Positions 18,284-27,299 are shown, counted from the first letter of the stretch. The stretch: 64,000 bases of DNA from Aeromonas bestiarum (GCF_000819745.1 NZ_CDDA01000015.1:423653-487652); one strand, 5' to 3'. The notes: a model not told the origin generated them from the sequence alone. Translations and numbers: made by a program.

Positions 18284-19606
18284 TTAACTCAGCCAGCCTG
18301 CCGCCATGGCCAGCTTGCCGCAGAGTGCGGCCAGCACTATGCCGAGCAGGGTGCGCAGGAACCAGATCACCACCAGCTGGTCCACGCTCACCGGGATCCT
18401 GGTGGCCAGGATACAGGGAATGGAGGCGGAGAAGAAGAGGACAGAGCTGACCGACACCACAGCGGTGACATAGCGCACCAGCAGATCCGCATCCTTGAGC
18501 AGGATGGCGGGCAGGAACATCTCCGCCAAGCCGGCCGAGAGCGATCTGGCTGTCTCCAGTGGCTCGCCCAGATCAAGCAACCAGGTCAGGGGCCACAGCA
18601 GCCAGCCCAGCAGATCGAACAAGGGGGTGTGCTGTGCCAGCAGCAGGCCGAGCAGGCCGACCGACAGTATGGTGGGCACCACGGCGGCCGCCATGCTGAG
18701 GCCATCTTTGAGGTTGTCCTGCAACTGGCGCAACACAGGGTCCGCCTGACGGGATTGAGCCAGCCCGGATGCCAGTGCGGCTTGCCAGCGGCGCATGCCG
18801 GCTGGCAGTGGCTCATCGGTCTCCCCGTGATGGGCCATGTTGGAGATGGGGGGCACGCGCGCCAGAATGGCGGTGATGACAAAGGTGATCACCAGGGTGG
18901 ACCAGAAATAGAAGTTCCAGTGTTCCATCAGGTTGAGGGTCTTGGCCACAATGATCATGAAGGCGGCCGACACGGTGGAAAACCCGGTGGCTATGATGAC
19001 GGCTTCCCGCACAGTGTATTTGCCCGCGAGGAAGACCCGGTTGGTGATGAGCAGACCAACCGAATAGCTGCCGACGAACGAGGCCACCGCATCGATGGCG
19101 GAGTGTCCCGGTGTGCGCCATAGCGGGCGCATCACGGGCTGCATCAGTACCCCGATCAGTTCCAGCAGGCCGAAGCCGAGCAGGAAGGTGAGGGCCATGG
19201 CACCTATGGGTACTATGAGGCCGACCGACATGGCCAGCTTGTCGAACAGAAAGGGCAGGCGATCCGGCGTCATCAACCAGGCCGGTCCCAGCTCGGCGAC
19301 ATGCATCACTGCCAGCCCAAGACCGAGCAGCTTGAACAGGCTCAGGAGCCGGTCGAAGGGACGCGCGCGCCAGCGGCCATCCAGCAGCGGGGTCAAGGCC
19401 CCATAAGTAATCAGCAACAGGATCAATCCCACCGCCAATGGCCGCTGTGCCATCAGCAAGCCAGCCAGATGATCCACCAGTATGGTGCTGCGTCCCGCCA
19501 GCTCGAACGGGATGAAAAAGATGGCGATGCCAAGCAGGCTGGTCAGCAACAGCTTGATGCCGGCACCTGATTTTGTGGGGGCTATGAGTACATTGTCCTG
19601 TTCCAT
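18284..19606 (-). CDS. yjiH: YjiH family nucleoside-recognition (Gate) membrane protein
   Basis: This 440-residue polytopic inner-membrane protein has roughly ten hydrophobic segments and belongs to the YjiH group with Gate (nucleoside-recognition) domains, which are found in nucleoside transporters and FeoB-like proteins. The N-terminus MEQDNVLIAPTKSG is cytoplasmic and the first helix starts near residue 18. The segment SYSVGLLITNRVFLAGKY near 190 is typical. The substrate is not known for the family. ATG at 19606 has GGAG ten bases upstream. A palindrome (19658-19671) in the upstream region suggests control by a GntR-type repressor. It is alone on its strand. Confidence 0.82.
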   Translation of the reverse strand: MEQDNVLIAPTKSGAGIKLLLTSLLGIAIFFIPFELAGRSTILVDHLAGLLMAQRPLAVGLILLLITYGALTPLLDGRWRARPFDRLLSLFKLLGLGLAVMHVAELGPAWLMTPDRLPFLFDKLAMSVGLIVPIGAMALTFLLGFGLLELIGVLMQPVMRPLWRTPGHSAIDAVASFVGSYSVGLLITNRVFLAGKYTVREAVIIATGFSTVSAAFMIIVAKTLNLMEHWNFYFWSTLVITFVITAILARVPPISNMAHHGETDEPLPAGMRRWQAALASGLAQSRQADPVLRQLQDNLKDGLSMAAAVVPTILSVGLLGLLLAQHTPLFDLLGWLLWPLTWLLDLGEPLETARSLSAGLAEMFLPAILLKDADLLVRYVTAVVSVSSVLFFSASIPCILATRIPVSVDQLVVIWFLRTLLGIVLAALCGKLAMAAGWLS

Positions 19607-19657
19607 ACTGTCATTTCTCCTTGGGGTGTGACACCTGCCCGACATCTGACCGAGCTA

Positions 19658-19671
19658 ATTGTATATACAAT
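19658..19671. promoter_or_regulatory. TGTA-N2-TACA palindrome, GntR/HutC-type operator candidate
   Basis: ATTGTATATACAAT is a perfect 14-base palindrome about 52 bp upstream of the yjiH-like start. It contains TGTA-N2-TACA, the core described for HutC-type GntR repressors. On the minus strand it overlaps a possible -10 (TATATA) with TTTATG about 17 bases upstream, so a bound repressor would block the promoter. Confidence 0.5.
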
Positions 19672-19706
19672 ATCGTTACCGGCTCATAAATTAAACACAA
19701 AATTAA

Positions 19707-19723
19707 CCAATGTGAAACATTGG
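19707..19723. repeat. Inverted repeat CCAATGT-gaa-ACATTGG
   Basis: A perfect 7 bp dyad with a three-base centre lies about 100 bp upstream of the yjiH-like start. It could be a second regulator site; I do not recognise the consensus. Confidence 0.45.
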
Positions 19724-20228
19724 CACTTTGAGTCCGGCGTGAGAGGGCGAGCGGATGGCCACGTCGATGGCGAGCTGGGTGCAGGAGAGGCAAAGGGTGG
19801 CGAGTGGGATAACCAGCCTGGCTGGGTAGATGGGCAGCAAAGGGGAGGCTCGCGGTCAGACAAGATGTGGCGCTGTCGTGCGGGCATCGCCAGACCAAGA
19901 ATAACTAGGCCAGGGGAGGCAGGGGGCGGGAGCTTTATTGGAACCGGGCCGGTCGTCGGGGCCAAAGGGGAAAAAATGCGAGGTTTGTCGTGGGATATGG
20001 ATCTCGCCGTGACGGGAACCCTGATGATGACAAAAAGATCTATAGCGACAAAAATCATATAAAACATTAACTTGGATTTCAGATTTTCGCTTTCGCTCAT
20101 CCTTATGTACTTTCATCATTACTATTTATGGATCAGTTATAAAACCTTTGTTCATTTGACTACTTTTCGGGTTTCTCATTGCAGAGTAAGATGCCACTTC
20201 AATAAAAATAAGAATTAGGAGTTCGGGT

Positions 20229-21299
20229 GTGAAGGCATTAGCAAAAGAAAGGGTATCGCCCTATATAAGCCAGTTATATGAGTGCGGTATTAATGACTCT
20301 GACATTAAGTTGGTGGTGGATCAGTTCCGCTCCGATGTGTCGGGGAGTTCCTCGCTGTTTCTGTTACGGGATGATGACAAGAGCGACGGGATAAAACTCT
20401 TCTCCAGTGGGCTGACGGAGGCCCAGCAGCAGTTCTATGTGCAGCACCATCGCCAGGATGTGTGGTTCAATCACTATCTGGACAAGGGCTGCCAGGGCAT
20501 AGTCAATGCCACCACACTATCCAATTCGGCCGGGCTGCTGGCCAGTTTCGGCGCCCAGTTTGCAGCCGGGGGCGTCTGCCGGGTGAAGGGGCGGGGCCTT
20601 AGCAGCCTGTGCACCTATCGCGGTGCCAGCCAGGATGACTTCAGCGCTCAGGATATCTCCTCGCTGACGGAGGTTTATTCTGGTCTTGCGGCCTGGAGCC
20701 ACCATTATTGGAACCTGCTGGCCCTGGAAACCCAGAACTATCAGCTGCAGCAACTGGTTAAAAACCATAATAAGCCCAGCGCCATCGTCGATGACAAAGG
20801 TCATATCCATTATTCCAATGTGGCCTTCAATCGTATCTCCGATGAGAATGTGGAACTGCGGGCCATCAATGGTATTTTCTCGCTGCAAAATAAGGATCAA
20901 CAACGCCAGTTCAAGGAGATCCTGAATGGCTTTGCCTACTTGTTGCCGGGGGCGAGCGCTTATATGTCGATTCCCCGCCAGGCCAATTTAAGGCCGCTGC
21001 TGATCCAGTGCACCCTGATGAGCGGTCTCAGCCGGTTCGAGCGCTATGTGGAAGTGGTGCTGCGGGATCCCGAGCACTCCTTCAATCCCGACATAGAAGC
21101 GCTGGCCAGCCTCTATCCGCTCACCATAGGCGAGAAGGAGCTGCTGGTGCTGATGAGCAAGGGTTACAGCAGCAACGACATCGCCGAGTTGCGCGGTGTC
21201 AAGGTAGAAACCGTCCGCTCGACCCTCAAGGGGGTGTTCAAGAAGACCGACTGCCACAGCCAGAACGAGCTGCTGCTGTTGCTGCAGTCCATCTCCTGA
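20229..21299 (+). CDS. LuxR family transcriptional regulator
   Basis: This 356-residue protein ends in a LuxR-type helix-turn-helix (about residues 295-352: LTIGEKELLVLMSKGYSSNDIAE followed by the recognition helix VKVETVRSTLKGVFKK). The N-terminal 200 residues are not a recognisable receiver, and the segment around NHNKPSAIVDDKGHIHYSN (about 178-196) resembles the start of a PAS domain, so a small-molecule or redox input is possible. The start is GTG at 20229 with AGGAG seven bases before it. The gene stands alone after the AT-rich gap and is followed by a CBS-domain gene 85 bp away. The regulated genes are unknown. Confidence 0.82.
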   Translation: MKALAKERVSPYISQLYECGINDSDIKLVVDQFRSDVSGSSSLFLLRDDDKSDGIKLFSSGLTEAQQQFYVQHHRQDVWFNHYLDKGCQGIVNATTLSNSAGLLASFGAQFAAGGVCRVKGRGLSSLCTYRGASQDDFSAQDISSLTEVYSGLAAWSHHYWNLLALETQNYQLQQLVKNHNKPSAIVDDKGHIHYSNVAFNRISDENVELRAINGIFSLQNKDQQRQFKEILNGFAYLLPGASAYMSIPRQANLRPLLIQCTLMSGLSRFERYVEVVLRDPEHSFNPDIEALASLYPLTIGEKELLVLMSKGYSSNDIAELRGVKVETVRSTLKGVFKKTDCHSQNELLLLLQSIS

Positions 21300-21325
21300 T
21301 CCGGTGCGAGCTATGCTTGGAGTGA

Positions 21326-21366
21326 GCCGGACATAGTGCCCGGCTTGCGCCTCCCGCCCGGGAGGC
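21326..21366 (+). promoter_or_regulatory. Tandem hairpins between luxR-type and CBS genes
   Basis: GCCGG/CCGGC (21326-21330, 21340-21344) and GCCTCCC/GGGAGGC (21349-21355, 21360-21366) form two adjacent stems. The second ends six bases before the GGGGGA ribosome-binding site of the CBS-domain gene. No U-run follows, so these are not typical terminators. Confidence 0.4.
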
Positions 21367-21384
21367 TGGTTGGGGGAACGCACA

Positions 21385-21807
21385 ATGGAATCACTCAAGG
21401 CAAAGGATTACATGCAGACCCGGCCCATCACGTTCAGCGCTGACATGATGGTGCAGTCTGCGGTCGAAAAGTTTCTCAACAGCCACCAACTTGGTGGCCC
21501 CGTGGTGGATACGCAAGGCCATCTGATCGGCTGGGTTTCCGAACAGGACTGCATCGCCGTCATGCTCAAGGAGGCCTATCACTGCGAGCAGGTCGCCCAG
21601 GTCAAGGATGTGATGCGCAAGGAGGTGCTGGCGGTCGGACCCGACACCAGCATTCTGGAGCTGGCCGAGATGATGATGGGGCAAAAGCCCAAGATCTATC
21701 CTGTGGTGGAGGAGGGGCACCTGCTCGGGGTGATCAGCCGTCACGATGTGATGCTGGCGATCCACGCCCAGCTGGGTACCTGTTTCGTACACAAGGCCCG
21801 GGCCTGA
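21385..21807 (+). CDS. CBS-pair domain protein
   Basis: The 140-residue protein consists almost only of two CBS domains (about residues 5-60 and 73-130): MQTRPITFSADMMVQSAVEKF, GPVVDTQGHLIGWVSEQD, then VMRKEVLAVGPDTSILELAEMM and IYPVVEEGHLLGVISRHDVM. CBS pairs bind adenine nucleotides and act as energy or ionic sensors. No enzyme or channel domain is attached, so it must act on a partner protein. ATG at 21385 is preceded by GGGGGA. A strong terminator follows. It may be transcribed with the LuxR-type gene upstream. Confidence 0.85.
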   Translation: MESLKAKDYMQTRPITFSADMMVQSAVEKFLNSHQLGGPVVDTQGHLIGWVSEQDCIAVMLKEAYHCEQVAQVKDVMRKEVLAVGPDTSILELAEMMMGQKPKIYPVVEEGHLLGVISRHDVMLAIHAQLGTCFVHKARA

Positions 21808-21833
21808 TCGGATTGGGCGCCATGCGTCATCGG

Positions 21834-21859
21834 GAGCAGGCCGGGTGCCTGCTCTTTTT
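21834..21859 (+). terminator. Rho-independent terminator after CBS-domain gene
   Basis: GAGCAGGC (21834-21841) pairs with GCCTGCTC (21847-21854), loop of five, followed by five Ts. Confidence 0.88.
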
Positions 21860-22022
21860 ATTCAGACGCGCCATTCAGATGCTTCTGCCCAGGCGCCCGT
21901 TATTCCGGTTTTCATCGCCACCCCAATCGCTTTAAGGCTTGCACCTCTCTTCCTCGCTCTTTAGGATCTCCCGACGCTTGTCGATATGGCCCCTCTGGGC
22001 ACTCATTTAAGGAATTCGTACC

Positions 22023-25000
22023 TTGTCTCTCTCTATCGAGGCGCTGCGCCGCCGTCTTTCTGCCTGCATGAATCTCGATGCCCGTCGCCTTTCCAGCCGT
22101 CTGCACGGGGTCAAGAAACTGCCTGAGGGCAAGCAGGCTGCCGTGCTTGAGACCCTGGCCGCAGATCTGGATGTTGCACAGGCGCGCTACCAGTCCCGTC
22201 TGGCGGGCGTGCCCAAGGTGACCTATCCGGCCAACCTGCCGGTCAGCCAGAAGCAGGCGGAGATCGCCAAGGCGATCAGCGAACATCAGGTGGTGATCAT
22301 CGCTGGCGAAACCGGCTCGGGCAAGACCACCCAGATCCCCAAGATTTGTCTCTCGCTCGGGCGCGGAGTGAAAGGCTTTATAGGCCACACCCAGCCACGG
22401 CGCCTCGCGGCCCGTACCGTGGCGGCCCGCATCGCCGAAGAGATGCAATCCGAACTGGGTCACTACGTGGGCTACAAGGTGCGCTTTACCGATCAGGTGA
22501 GCGAGCAGACCCACATCAAGCTGATGACAGACGGTATCCTGCTGGCAGAAATCCAGCACGACCGCATGCTCACCCAGTACGACACCATCATCATCGATGA
22601 GGCCCACGAGCGCAGCCTCAACATCGACTTCATCCTGGGCTACCTCAAGCAGCTGCTGCCAAGGCGCCCGGATCTCAAGGTGATCATCACCTCGGCCACC
22701 ATAGATCCCCAGCGTTTCTCCCGCCATTTCAACAAGGCGCCGGTGATCGAGGTCTCCGGTCGCACCTATCCCGTCGATGTGCGCTATCGTCCCCTCGTCA
22801 GTGACAAGAGTGAAGGGCTGGAGGAGCGCGACGAGCTGCAGGGGATCTTCGATGCGGTGGAAGAACTGGCCCGCGAAGGGCTGGGGGATATCCTCATCTT
22901 CATGAACGGCGAGCGGGAAATTCGCGATACCACTGAGGCCCTGCGCAAGCTCAACCTGCGCGATACCGAGGTGCTGCCGCTCTATGCCCGTCTCTCCAAC
23001 GCCGAGCAGAACAAGGTGTTCCAGCAACATGCCGGCCGGCGTATCGTGCTCGCCACCAACGTGGCGGAGACCTCGCTGACGGTGCCGGGCATTCGCTACG
23101 TCATCGATCCGGGTACCGCCCGCATCAGCCGTTACTCCTGGCGCACCAAGGTGCAGCGCCTGCCCATCGAGCCCGTCTCCCAGGCCAGTGCCAACCAGCG
23201 CAAGGGGCGTTGCGGCCGGGTGGCGGACGGTATCTGTATCCGTCTCTACTCGGAAGAGGATTTCAACGGCCGCCCCGCCTTTACCGATCCGGAGATCCTG
23301 CGCACCAACCTGGCCTCCGTCATCTTGCAGATGCTGGCACTCGGCCTTGGCAACATGGAGGCCTTCCCCTTCGTCGAGCCGCCGGAATCGCGCCACATCA
23401 AGGATGGCCTGAGCCTGCTCAAAGAGCTGGAGGCGGTGCGCGAACTGCCTGCCCGTCATGCCGCTGCCCAGCAAGCCGGCCAGGAACAGGATCTCGAACC
23501 CAAGTTGCAGCTGACCGACACAGGTCGCCAGCTGTCGCGCATCCCCCTTGATCCACGTCTGGCGAAGATGGTGATCACGGCGGCGCAAACCGGCTGCCTG
23601 AGCGAAGTCATGGTGATCACTGCCGGTCTCAGCATCCAGGATCCCCGCGAGCGACCCATGGAGAAGAAGCAGGCCGCCGACGAGCAGCACAGACGCTTCG
23701 AGGACAAGGACTCTGACTTCCTCGCCTTCGTCAATCTGTGGAACTACCTGAAAGAGCAGCAGGATGCGCTCGGCAGCAACCCGTTCCGCCGCATGTGCCA
23801 GAAGGAGTTTCTCTCCTACCTGCGGGTGCGCGAGTGGCAGGATATCCACTTCCAGCTGCGCCAGACGGTGAAGGAACTTGGTTTTAAAGCCAACCATGAA
23901 CCGGCGGATTTCAAGACGGTGCACTGCGCCCTGCTGACCGGCCTCCTGAGCCATATCGGCAACAAGGATCTGGAGAAACCCGAGTTTCTCGGCGCCCGCA
24001 ACGGCCGCTTCCACCTGTTCCCGGCCTCGGGCCTGTTCAAGAAGCCGCCCAAGTGGGTGATGGCCGCCGAACTGGTGGAGACCTCGCGCCTCTACGCCCG
24101 GGTCAACGCCAAGATTGAGCCGGAATGGGTGGAGCCGCTGGCGGCGCACCTCATCAAGTTGCACCACAGCGACCCGCACTGGTCGAAGAAAAGTGGCGCC
24201 GTCATGGCCAAGGAGAAGGTGACCCTCTATGGCCTGACCCTGGTCAACGAGCGCACCATCAACTTCAGCCGCCTCGATCCGGCCCTGTGCCGCGAGCTGT
24301 TTATTCGCCGCGCCCTGGTGGAGGGGGATTTCGAGACCCGTCACCGCTTCTTTGGCGAGAACCGCAAGCTGCTCGCCGAGGTGGAGGCGCTGGAGCACAA
24401 GTCGCGGCGCCGCGACATCCTGGTGGATGACGAGGACCTGTTCCGCTTCTACGATGCCCGTTTGCCACAGGAGGTGATATCAAGCCGTCACTTCGACAAG
24501 TGGTGGAAGGAGGCGCAAAAGCAGGATCCCGAGCAGCTCAACTTCGAGAAAGAAATGCTGATGAAGGGGGATGCGGCCCACATCAGCGATCTCGACTACC
24601 CCAACTTCTGGCAGCAGGGGCGACTCAAGCTCAAGTTGAGCTATCAGTTCGAACCGGGGGAGGCGGCGGACGGCGTCACCCTGCACATTCCGTTGCCGCT
24701 GCTCAATCAGGTGGAGGTCAAAGGGTTCGAGTGGCTGATCCCCGGGCTGCGCCATGAGCTGCTGGTGGCCCTCATCAAGTCGATGCCAAAGCCGATGCGC
24801 AAGAATTTCGTGCCGGCTCCCAACTATGCCGATGCGTTGCTCGCCAGCCTCAACCCCGAGCAGGGGCCGCTGCTGGACGAGATGGAGCGCCAGCTGCGCC
24901 GCATGACAGGCGTCTCCGTGCCCCGCGAATCCTGGGATTGGGCATCTGTGCCCGATCACCTGAAACTCACCTTCCGGGTGGTGGACGACAAGCAGAAGAA

Positions 25001-25952
25001 AGTGGCGGAAGGGAAAGACCTGGAAGCGCTGAAGGAATCCCTGCGCGGCAAGGTGCAGGAGACGCTGTCCCAGGTGGCGGACGATGACATAGAGCAGTCC
25101 GGCCTCACCCTGTGGAGTTTCGGCGAGCTGCCCCAGGAGTACAGCCAGAAGCGCGGCGGCTTCGAGGTGAAGGCCTATCCGGCGCTGGTGGATGAGAAGG
25201 ACTCTGTCTCCATCCAGCTGGTGGAGAGCCCTGTGGCCCAGCAGCAGCTGATGTGGGCGGGCCAGCGCCGGCTGGTGCTGCTCAACGTGCCATCCCCCAT
25301 CAAGTACCTGCAGGAGAAGCTGCCCAACAAGGCCAAGCTGGGTCTTTACTTCAACCCCTTTGGCAAGGTGGCTGAGCTGATCGATGACTGCATCGCCTGC
25401 GGCTGCGACAAGCTCATCGAGCGCCACGGCGGCCTAGCCTGGGATGAGGCGGGGTTCGAGGCGCTCAAGGAGTTCGTGCGCGCCGAGCTCAACGATGCGG
25501 TGGTGGAGGTGGCCAGCCAGGTGGAAGCCGTGCTGACCCTGTCTCACGAGATCAAGAAGCGACTCAAGGGCAAGATGCAGCTCGATACCGCCTTTGCCAT
25601 GTCCGATATTCAGTTGCAGCTGGGCAACCTCATTCACAAGGGCTTCGTCACCGAGACCGGCTGGCAGCGGCTGCCGGACTTGCTGCGCTACCTGCGCGCC
25701 ATCGAGCGCAGGATGGAGAAGCTGGCCATCGATCCCAACCGGGATCGGGTCTACATGCTCAAGGTGCAGAGCGTGGAGGCCGATTACAAGGCACTGCTGG
25801 CCAAGATCCCCAAATCCCAGCTGATCCCGGCCGAGGTGGCCAATATCCGCTGGATGATAGAGGAGCTGCGGGTCTCCTTCTTCGCCCAGAATCTGGGGAC
25901 CCCCTATCCGGTGTCAGATAAACGGGTGCTTAACGCCATCGCCCAGTGCTAA
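22023..25952 (+). CDS. hrpA: ATP-dependent RNA helicase HrpA
   Basis: HrpA is a DEAH-box RNA helicase; in E. coli it is linked to mRNA processing and to rescue of stalled or collided ribosomes. The Walker A motif GETGSGKT is at residues 95-102, the DEAH box at 192-195 (IIDEAHERS), and the C-terminal QRKGRCGRV motif VI near 390. Helicase-associated and OB-type domains follow, then a long C-terminal domain, total 1309 residues (E. coli 1300). The start is TTG at 22023 with AAGGA nine bases upstream; no ATG fits the alignment. The gene is transcribed alone after a terminator, and a LysM-like gene follows. Confidence 0.95.
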   Translation: MSLSIEALRRRLSACMNLDARRLSSRLHGVKKLPEGKQAAVLETLAADLDVAQARYQSRLAGVPKVTYPANLPVSQKQAEIAKAISEHQVVIIAGETGSGKTTQIPKICLSLGRGVKGFIGHTQPRRLAARTVAARIAEEMQSELGHYVGYKVRFTDQVSEQTHIKLMTDGILLAEIQHDRMLTQYDTIIIDEAHERSLNIDFILGYLKQLLPRRPDLKVIITSATIDPQRFSRHFNKAPVIEVSGRTYPVDVRYRPLVSDKSEGLEERDELQGIFDAVEELAREGLGDILIFMNGEREIRDTTEALRKLNLRDTEVLPLYARLSNAEQNKVFQQHAGRRIVLATNVAETSLTVPGIRYVIDPGTARISRYSWRTKVQRLPIEPVSQASANQRKGRCGRVADGICIRLYSEEDFNGRPAFTDPEILRTNLASVILQMLALGLGNMEAFPFVEPPESRHIKDGLSLLKELEAVRELPARHAAAQQAGQEQDLEPKLQLTDTGRQLSRIPLDPRLAKMVITAAQTGCLSEVMVITAGLSIQDPRERPMEKKQAADEQHRRFEDKDSDFLAFVNLWNYLKEQQDALGSNPFRRMCQKEFLSYLRVREWQDIHFQLRQTVKELGFKANHEPADFKTVHCALLTGLLSHIGNKDLEKPEFLGARNGRFHLFPASGLFKKPPKWVMAAELVETSRLYARVNAKIEPEWVEPLAAHLIKLHHSDPHWSKKSGAVMAKEKVTLYGLTLVNERTINFSRLDPALCRELFIRRALVEGDFETRHRFFGENRKLLAEVEALEHKSRRRDILVDDEDLFRFYDARLPQEVISSRHFDKWWKEAQKQDPEQLNFEKEMLMKGDAAHISDLDYPNFWQQGRLKLKLSYQFEPGEAADGVTLHIPLPLLNQVEVKGFEWLIPGLRHELLVALIKSMPKPMRKNFVPAPNYADALLASLNPEQGPLLDEMERQLRRMTGVSVPRESWDWASVPDHLKLTFRVVDDKQKKVAEGKDLEALKESLRGKVQETLSQVADDDIEQSGLTLWSFGELPQEYSQKRGGFEVKAYPALVDEKDSVSIQLVESPVAQQQLMWAGQRRLVLLNVPSPIKYLQEKLPNKAKLGLYFNPFGKVAELIDDCIACGCDKLIERHGGLAWDEAGFEALKEFVRAELNDAVVEVASQVEAVLTLSHEIKKRLKGKMQLDTAFAMSDIQLQLGNLIHKGFVTETGWQRLPDLLRYLRAIERRMEKLAIDPNRDRVYMLKVQSVEADYKALLAKIPKSQLIPAEVANIRWMIEELRVSFFAQNLGTPYPVSDKRVLNAIAQC

Positions 25953-26047
25953 GCTGCTATCTGTCTGTTTTAACTGCATGATATAGCTTTATGAGGAGGC
26001 GCTGCCAGTCAGGCGCCCCCTTCAAACCACAAGTCAGGGAGGCAAGG

Positions 26048-26905
26048 ATGCTGGGGATCTGGTTGAGTGTGGCGCAGGTGGTGATCAGCGGTTACCAGCC
26101 TATTGCAGAGCAAACCTGGGTGCAGCTGAACCCGGAATATTACCCGCTGCACCGCTCACCGCCGGCCATGTTCGTGGCCTGGCGGGGCAATCAGTTTCCC
26201 CCTCTCGAGCTCAAGCAGAAGAAGGGGCGCTGGCAGGTGCTGTTTCCGGCCCGGCTGGTGCCGCCCTTCGATCTGTTCGAAGGGGAGGCGCAGCTCTCCA
26301 AGGCGTATCTGGCCAGGCTCAGGCGCATCGATGAGGCTGCCTATGGCCTAGCACCCGTCGCGCCCGTCACGTCGCCGTATTACAGCGAGCAGGAGGTGGC
26401 CGGTCTGGGAGTACCCTTCATGGCCGAATTCACGCCGCCAGTGATGCCGGGTCAGCCGCACACCGCCAGCCTGGGCACAGAACGGCTGGCGGTGAGCCTG
26501 GCTCTGAACACGGCCCGGCGAGCGCCGGATACCCTGCTGGTCCGTGTTGCTAATGGTGAGACACCACCGGCGGTGAACGCATCCCCCGGCGGTGAGACGC
26601 TCACGCTCTCGGCGCCGGCGGCCGGCAATGGCAAGCGGGTCTGTCATCAGGTGGCATCCGGGGAGACACTGTGGCGCATCGCCGCCACCCTGGCCCAGAA
26701 TGGCACCGTCACAGGGGCGGCGGGAGACACTTACAGCTATCTGCTGGCCATAGTCGATGACAATCGTCCGCTGATGGGCAACAGCATCAGGGTCAAGGCG
26801 GGGGATACCCTCTACTGTCCGGCGCCCCAGACCCTGGCCCGCTTCGATGCCCTGAGTGCGGCAGAGCGGCAGCAGCGGTTTGCCCGGCTGGAGCAGGGGC
26901 GTTAA
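26048..26905 (+). CDS. Secreted or membrane-anchored protein with LysM-like C-terminus
   Basis: I do not recognise this 285-residue protein as a named family. The first 20 residues (MLGIWLSVAQVVISGYQPIA) are hydrophobic and could be a signal or anchor. The C-terminal third has HQVASGETLWRIAATLAQ (about 199-216), a region AIVDDNRPLMGNSIRVKAGDTLYCP, and thus the two ends of a FimV-type LysM-like module; such modules bind peptidoglycan or polar-hub partners. The middle is Pro/Ala-rich. GGGAGG lies five bases before ATG 26048. hrpA is 95 bp upstream, and the rplY promoter begins seven bases after the stop. Confidence 0.65.
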   Translation: MLGIWLSVAQVVISGYQPIAEQTWVQLNPEYYPLHRSPPAMFVAWRGNQFPPLELKQKKGRWQVLFPARLVPPFDLFEGEAQLSKAYLARLRRIDEAAYGLAPVAPVTSPYYSEQEVAGLGVPFMAEFTPPVMPGQPHTASLGTERLAVSLALNTARRAPDTLLVRVANGETPPAVNASPGGETLTLSAPAAGNGKRVCHQVASGETLWRIAATLAQNGTVTGAAGDTYSYLLAIVDDNRPLMGNSIRVKAGDTLYCPAPQTLARFDALSAAERQQRFARLEQGR

Positions 26906-26911
26906 GGTTTC

Positions 26912-26940
26912 TTGTCACTGTACTGGGCCCGTGCTAGTAT
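26912..26940 (+). promoter_or_regulatory. Sigma-70 promoter of rplY
   Basis: TTGTCA (26912-26917) and TAGTAT (26935-26940) are exactly 17 bases apart, which predicts transcription starting near 26947 and a leader of about 65 bases. This is the strongest promoter match I see in the window. Confidence 0.78.
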
Positions 26941-26944
26941 GCGC

Positions 26945-26983
26945 CCTCGTTTTGCGAGGTGCTGACCGGTCGCAGTCAGCACC
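26945..26983 (+). promoter_or_regulatory. Structured rplY mRNA leader
   Basis: The leader can fold as CCTCG/CGAGG (26945-26949, 26955-26959) or as a perfect 9 bp hairpin GGTGCTGAC/GTCAGCACC (26958-26966, 26975-26983); the two share two bases. In E. coli rplY is controlled autogenously through its leader by L25, so a similar role is plausible. Confidence 0.55.
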
Positions 26984-27011
26984 ATAAATTCATCTATATG
27001 AGATAACCACT

Positions 27012-27299
27012 ATGTCTTTCGTATTCCAAGCTGAAGTCCGTTCTGACCTGGGGAAAGGTGCGAGCCGCCGCCTGCGTCACGCTGACCAAGTTCCTGCCAT
27101 CATCTATGGTGCAGGCAAAGAAGCCCAGTCCATCACTGTTGACCACAAAAAATTCATCATTGCCCAAGAGAAGCCGGAATTCTACGAATCCGTGCTGACC
27201 CTGGTCATCAACGGTGAAGAAGTCAGCGTTAAAGTGAAGGCTATCCAGCGTCACCCGGTTAAGCCGAAGCTGGTTCACCTGGACTTCGTTCGCGTTTAA
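27012..27299 (+). CDS. rplY: 50S ribosomal protein L25
   Basis: L25 binds 5S rRNA in the central protuberance of the large subunit. The 95-residue product (E. coli 94) is the short form without the CTC domain. The sequence after the start, [19 protein letters not shown], and [16 protein letters not shown] are family-typical. It is a single-gene unit with its own promoter at 26912, a structured leader and a terminator at 27320. Confidence 0.97.
   Translation: MSFVFQAEVRSDLGKGASRRLRHADQVPAIIYGAGKEAQSITVDHKKFIIAQEKPEFYESVLTLVINGEEVSVKVKAIQRHPVKPKLVHLDFVRV

Larger units (their letters stand above)
19607..20228. other. Intergenic region upstream of yjiH-like and luxR-type genes
   Basis: This 620 bp gap between divergent genes holds two inverted repeats (19658-19671 and 19707-19723) close to the yjiH-like start. 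The middle part (about 19740-20060) has GC-rich sequence with long overlapping frames on both strands but no credible start or codon pattern. An AT-rich stretch (20060-20220) presumably contains the promoter of the LuxR-type gene; I could not fix its hexamers. Confidence 0.6.

Noticed and set aside
19710-19727. TGTGA-N6 half-site as a CRP site upstream of yjiH
   Set aside because: The second half-site (GGCAC) does not match TCACA.
19684-20100. Minus-strand frame starting MSESENLKSKLMFYMIF
   Set aside because: The first 30 residues look like a membrane segment, but the rest is Pro/Ser-rich with poor codon pattern and the AAGG is immediately adjacent to the ATG.
21912-24398. 828-codon minus-strand open frame opposite hrpA
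   Set aside because: Antisense of a strongly conserved helicase gene; the translation shows no domain and no start signal.
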